Source: Candidatus Vesicomyosocius sp. SY067_SCS001
Lineage (GTDB): Bacteria > Pseudomonadota > Gammaproteobacteria > PS1 > Pseudothioglobaceae
DNA: 64,000 nucleotides
Direction of reading: 5' to 3'
Assembly (NCBI RefSeq): GCF_014706615.1
Contig: NZ_CP054877.1
Location: 62,001-126,000 of the forward strand
Shown: positions 62,093 to 64,000 of the stretch, one piece after another
Numbering within the stretch: the first letter of the stretch is position 1
Layout of the letters: every line of letters starts with the position of its first letter
Translations under genes and position numbers: made by a program
Notes under the pieces: generated by a model
Databases searched by the model: none
What the model was told of the DNA's origin: nothing
The model's input: the letters and a program-made list of their open reading frames with translations, nothing else

Positions 62093-62167
62093 TGGCTGGG
62101 CTGGCAGGATTTGAACCTGCGTATGACGGGATCAAAACCCGTTGCCTTACCGCTTGGCGACAGCCCA
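62093..62167 (-). tRNA. tRNA-Gln (UUG), overlapping the end of ispE
   Basis: A complete 75-base tRNA on the minus strand with CCA. The acceptor TGGGCTG pairs with CAGCCCA, the anticodon stem ACGGG/CCCGT encloses TTTTGAT (anticodon TTG), and the T arm is GCAGG-TTCAAAT-CCTGC. The first 21 bases of the tRNA are also the last seven codons of ispE (ending Trp-Ala-Val-Ala-Lys-Arg-stop, with the TAA in the D loop). Processing of the tRNA from a joint transcript would cut the ispE message just before its stop. Confidence 0.93.
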
Positions 62168-63004
62168 ATTGTAAATAGGAGAATTATTGATTGCACGTGT
62201 TACAAAACTCATCCATTTTTTTGGCACTTTTTTAGCCGCTGCCAAGGCATCTTTTTCAGTTAAGAATTCATTAAAAACACAGCTTCCTGTGCCACTCATT
62301 CTAGCTTGTCCGATACGATTATAGCAAGTATTTAGGTGTTTTAGTGCAACACTAATTTCTGCTTCTAATGCTATAGCCACCTGTAAACAATCATTATGAG
62401 CGTTTACAAGTTCAGAGAAGTTGGCTATTTTCCCTTGAGGTTCGCTTATTGTCAATGCATAATGAGAAAAAATTTCTTTAGTTGAAATGTGTTTGTTAAT
62501 AAAAACTATTAGAAAGTAGTGATCTGGTGTCTTAATAGGGCTTAGAATATTTCCTATACCTTCTGCCCAAGCGCTTTGAGCAAAAATGAATACGGGCACA
62601 TCAGCACCTAAATTTAAACCTAATTTCATAAGTTGTGCCTGAGTTAATTTTGTATCCCAAAGTTGATTAAGTGCTACTAACGTAGTTGCTGCATCTGAAG
62701 AACCACCACCTAAGCCACCACCAATTGGAATATTTTTAACGATTGAAAGATTGGCGCCTAATGTTGTTCCAGTATATTGTTGAAGTGCTTTGGCTGCTTT
62801 AATGATTAAATCTTGATCTTGTTTTACAGTTTTATTACCACTAGTACGTTTAATGACACCATTATTAGTTATTGTGCAAGTTAATTTATCACAATAATCC
62901 AGTAGTTGAAAGATTGTTTGTAAATTGTGGTAATTATCTTTCCTTCTTTTGTTAATGTGCAAAAATAAGTTAATCTTTGCAGGTGCAAGCCAAGTGCTAG
63001 GCAT
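62147..63004 (-). CDS. ispE: 4-diphosphocytidyl-2-C-methyl-D-erythritol kinase
   Basis: IspE phosphorylates CDP-methylerythritol in the MEP route to isoprenoids, which feed ubiquinone (ubiA). The 285-residue GHMP kinase has [13 protein letters not shown] (residues 4-16), the ATP loop [17 protein letters not shown] (about 92-108) and [10 protein letters not shown] (about 237-246). The end, YNWAVAKR, is encoded inside the tRNA-Gln gene. Its start overlaps orn by eight bases. Confidence 0.95.
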   Translation of the reverse strand: MPSTWLAPAKINLFLHINKRRKDNYHNLQTIFQLLDYCDKLTCTITNNGVIKRTSGNKTVKQDQDLIIKAAKALQQYTGTTLGANLSIVKNIPIGGGLGGGSSDAATTLVALNQLWDTKLTQAQLMKLGLNLGADVPVFIFAQSAWAEGIGNILSPIKTPDHYFLIVFINKHISTKEIFSHYALTISEPQGKIANFSELVNAHNDCLQVAIALEAEISVALKHLNTCYNRIGQARMSGTGSCVFNEFLTEKDALAAAKKVPKKWMSFVTRAINNSPIYNWAVAKR

Positions 63005-63542
63005 TAATGAAAACGTTTCGGTAATGTTTTAATTCATCAATTGAATCTTGGATATCAGAAAGAGCCAAGTGTGCTGAGTCTTTTTTAAATACCATTTTTT
63101 CATTAGGTTTCCAGTGCATAATTAATTCTTTAAGAGTAGAAACATCAATATGTCGGTAGTGGAAAAATTGCTCTAGTATTGGCATGTAGTTGTACAAAAA
63201 ACGTCTATCTTGACAAATAGTATTACCACACATAGGCGAGGCGCCTTTATTTACATATTTTTTTAAAAATTTTAAGGTGTGAATTTCTGCTTTTTTGCAA
63301 GATATATTACTTTTTCTAACACGTTTTAGAAGTCCAGAATTAGTATGTTGTTCAGTATTCCATTGGTTCATATTAGTTAAAATTTTATCATTCTGATGAA
63401 TGGCTAGTGAGGGACCTTGTGCAATAATATGAAGCTGTGCATCGGTAACAATGGTAGCAATTTCAATAATAACATTTTTTTCAGGTGTAAGACCTGTCAT
63501 TTCTAAATCAATCCAAATTAGGTTAGTATCTTTATTTATCAT
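62997..63542 (-). CDS. orn: Oligoribonuclease
   Basis: Orn degrades short RNA oligonucleotides to mononucleotides and is usually essential in gammaproteobacteria. The 181-residue DEDDh exonuclease shows WIDLEMTGL (residues 10-18, Asp and Glu), [12 protein letters not shown] (about 106-117, Asp), and [11 protein letters not shown] (about 155-165, His and Asp). Length is normal. It lies 12 bases behind trpD and overlaps ispE by eight bases on the same strand. Confidence 0.96.
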   Translation of the reverse strand: MINKDTNLIWIDLEMTGLTPEKNVIIEIATIVTDAQLHIIAQGPSLAIHQNDKILTNMNQWNTEQHTNSGLLKRVRKSNISCKKAEIHTLKFLKKYVNKGASPMCGNTICQDRRFLYNYMPILEQFFHYRHIDVSTLKELIMHWKPNEKMVFKKDSAHLALSDIQDSIDELKHYRNVFINA

Positions 63543-63554
63543 AAAAATTTATAA

Positions 63555-64000
63555 TTAATAGCCAGTTGATTCATGGACAAAATCATATAATTTTTGATGG
63601 GCTTCCCCATTATTTAAGATTTTTAACGCTTTACTAACACCTTCTTGTAGTGAGTTTGCAAGCTCACACACATAAATAGCTGCACCTGAGTTAAGTGCAA
63701 TAATGTTTTTAGCTACGCTATCTTTGCCATTAAGAGCTTTTTGAATTAGTATTAATGACTCATCAGCATTGTTAGCTTTAATATCATTTAAATTACCTAG
63801 TGGTAAACCAAAGTCGGTAGGACTAATAGTGTAAGTCTTGATTTTACCATTCTTTAATTCAGCTACAAATGTATCATCCGCAATTGAAATCTCATCTAAG
63901 CCATCTTTAGAATGCACAACCATAATGTGTTTAGAACCTAAATTTTTTAAAACATGAGCAATAGGTTCAACTAAAGATTGAGTATAGACCCCAATTATCT
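63555..64000 (-). CDS. trpD: Anthranilate phosphoribosyltransferase, C-terminal part
   Basis: TrpD links anthranilate to PRPP in tryptophan synthesis. The frame is open to the window edge, giving 148 residues. It reads GVYTQSLVEPIAHVLKNLGS, then MVVHSKDGLDEIS, both strong TrpD signatures, followed by SPTDFGLPLG and a final helix region with IIALNSGAAIYV. The remaining N-terminal half (about 190 residues) is outside the window. Confidence 0.93.
   Translation of the reverse strand, partial: IIGVYTQSLVEPIAHVLKNLGSKHIMVVHSKDGLDEISIADDTFVAELKNGKIKTYTISPTDFGLPLGNLNDIKANNADESLILIQKALNGKDSVAKNIIALNSGAAIYVCELANSLQEGVSKALKILNNGEAHQKLYDFVHESTGY

Overview
The window is AT-rich, bacterial and almost entirely housekeeping. 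It has short degenerate intergenic stretches, many 1-20 bp gene overlaps, no insertion sequences, no CRISPR array and, apart from the sigma-70 gene rpoD, no recognisable transcription regulator. Two things together point to a chemoautotrophic, sulfur-oxidising gammaproteobacterium with a reduced genome: dissimilatory sulfur oxidation genes (sat, aprM-aprB-aprA), and a Calvin-type sugar phosphate cluster (tkt-gap-pgk-pyk-fba) with a PPi-dependent phosphofructokinase and a proton-pumping pyrophosphatase. The best match I can suggest is the vesicomyid-clam endosymbiont lineage (Candidatus Ruthia / Vesicomyosocius). That is inference from gene content and base composition, not a database result.

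Layout: (1) 1-2237: end of a lipoprotein gene, rsmI, coaE and tRNA-Met. (2) 2238-6640: one intact small nuclease gene followed by about 3.6 kb of decayed, mostly minus-strand protein-like sequence, closed by a degenerate second copy of tRNA-Met. (3) 6641-13982: the carbon cluster tkt, gap, pgk, pyk, fba, ending in a strong hairpin. (4) 13997-22813: mnmG, a membrane-anchored protein, tatD-rluC-ubiA as an overlapping operon, dapD on the other strand, and ccoG-ccoH. (5) 23422-34508: an orphan zinc-type ABC ATPase, polA, argS, an AddA/RecB-like helicase-nuclease, thiE, and lptC with an LptA-like extension. (6) 34827-40839: sat, aprM, aprB, aprA and three small coupled genes. (7) 40896-47805, all minus strand: hppA, adk, PPi-dependent pfk, a phosphodiesterase and cysS. 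(8) 47948-53303: peroxiredoxin, rubredoxin, leuB, a 1.4 kb desert, a periplasmic metallo-beta-lactamase-fold protein and nudE. (9) 53895-58209: lptM-lysA-yhbY-lpxB-nadC and the convergent cysQ. (10) 58236-64000: a decayed kinase, tRNA-Ile(CAU), rpoD, prs, tRNA-Gln, ispE, orn and the cut-off trpD.

How the genes work together: AprBA oxidises sulfite to APS, with AprM as the likely membrane electron link. Sat then turns APS plus PPi into ATP and sulfate. The sugar phosphate enzymes regenerate Calvin cycle intermediates. PPi-phosphofructokinase run in reverse would yield PPi, which HppA can convert to a proton gradient or Sat can use. Other genes cover tRNA charging, lysine/diaminopimelate, leucine, tryptophan, NAD, isoprenoid, ubiquinone and lipid A synthesis, as expected for a nutritional symbiont.

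The most interesting observations are: a DNA polymerase I that has lost two of its proofreading metal ligands; the decayed island between an intact and a degenerate tRNA-Met; the small gene trio behind aprA; the PPi gene block; the LptC/LptA-like composite protein; and several fossils at different stages of decay. I found no convincing new defence or mobile system.
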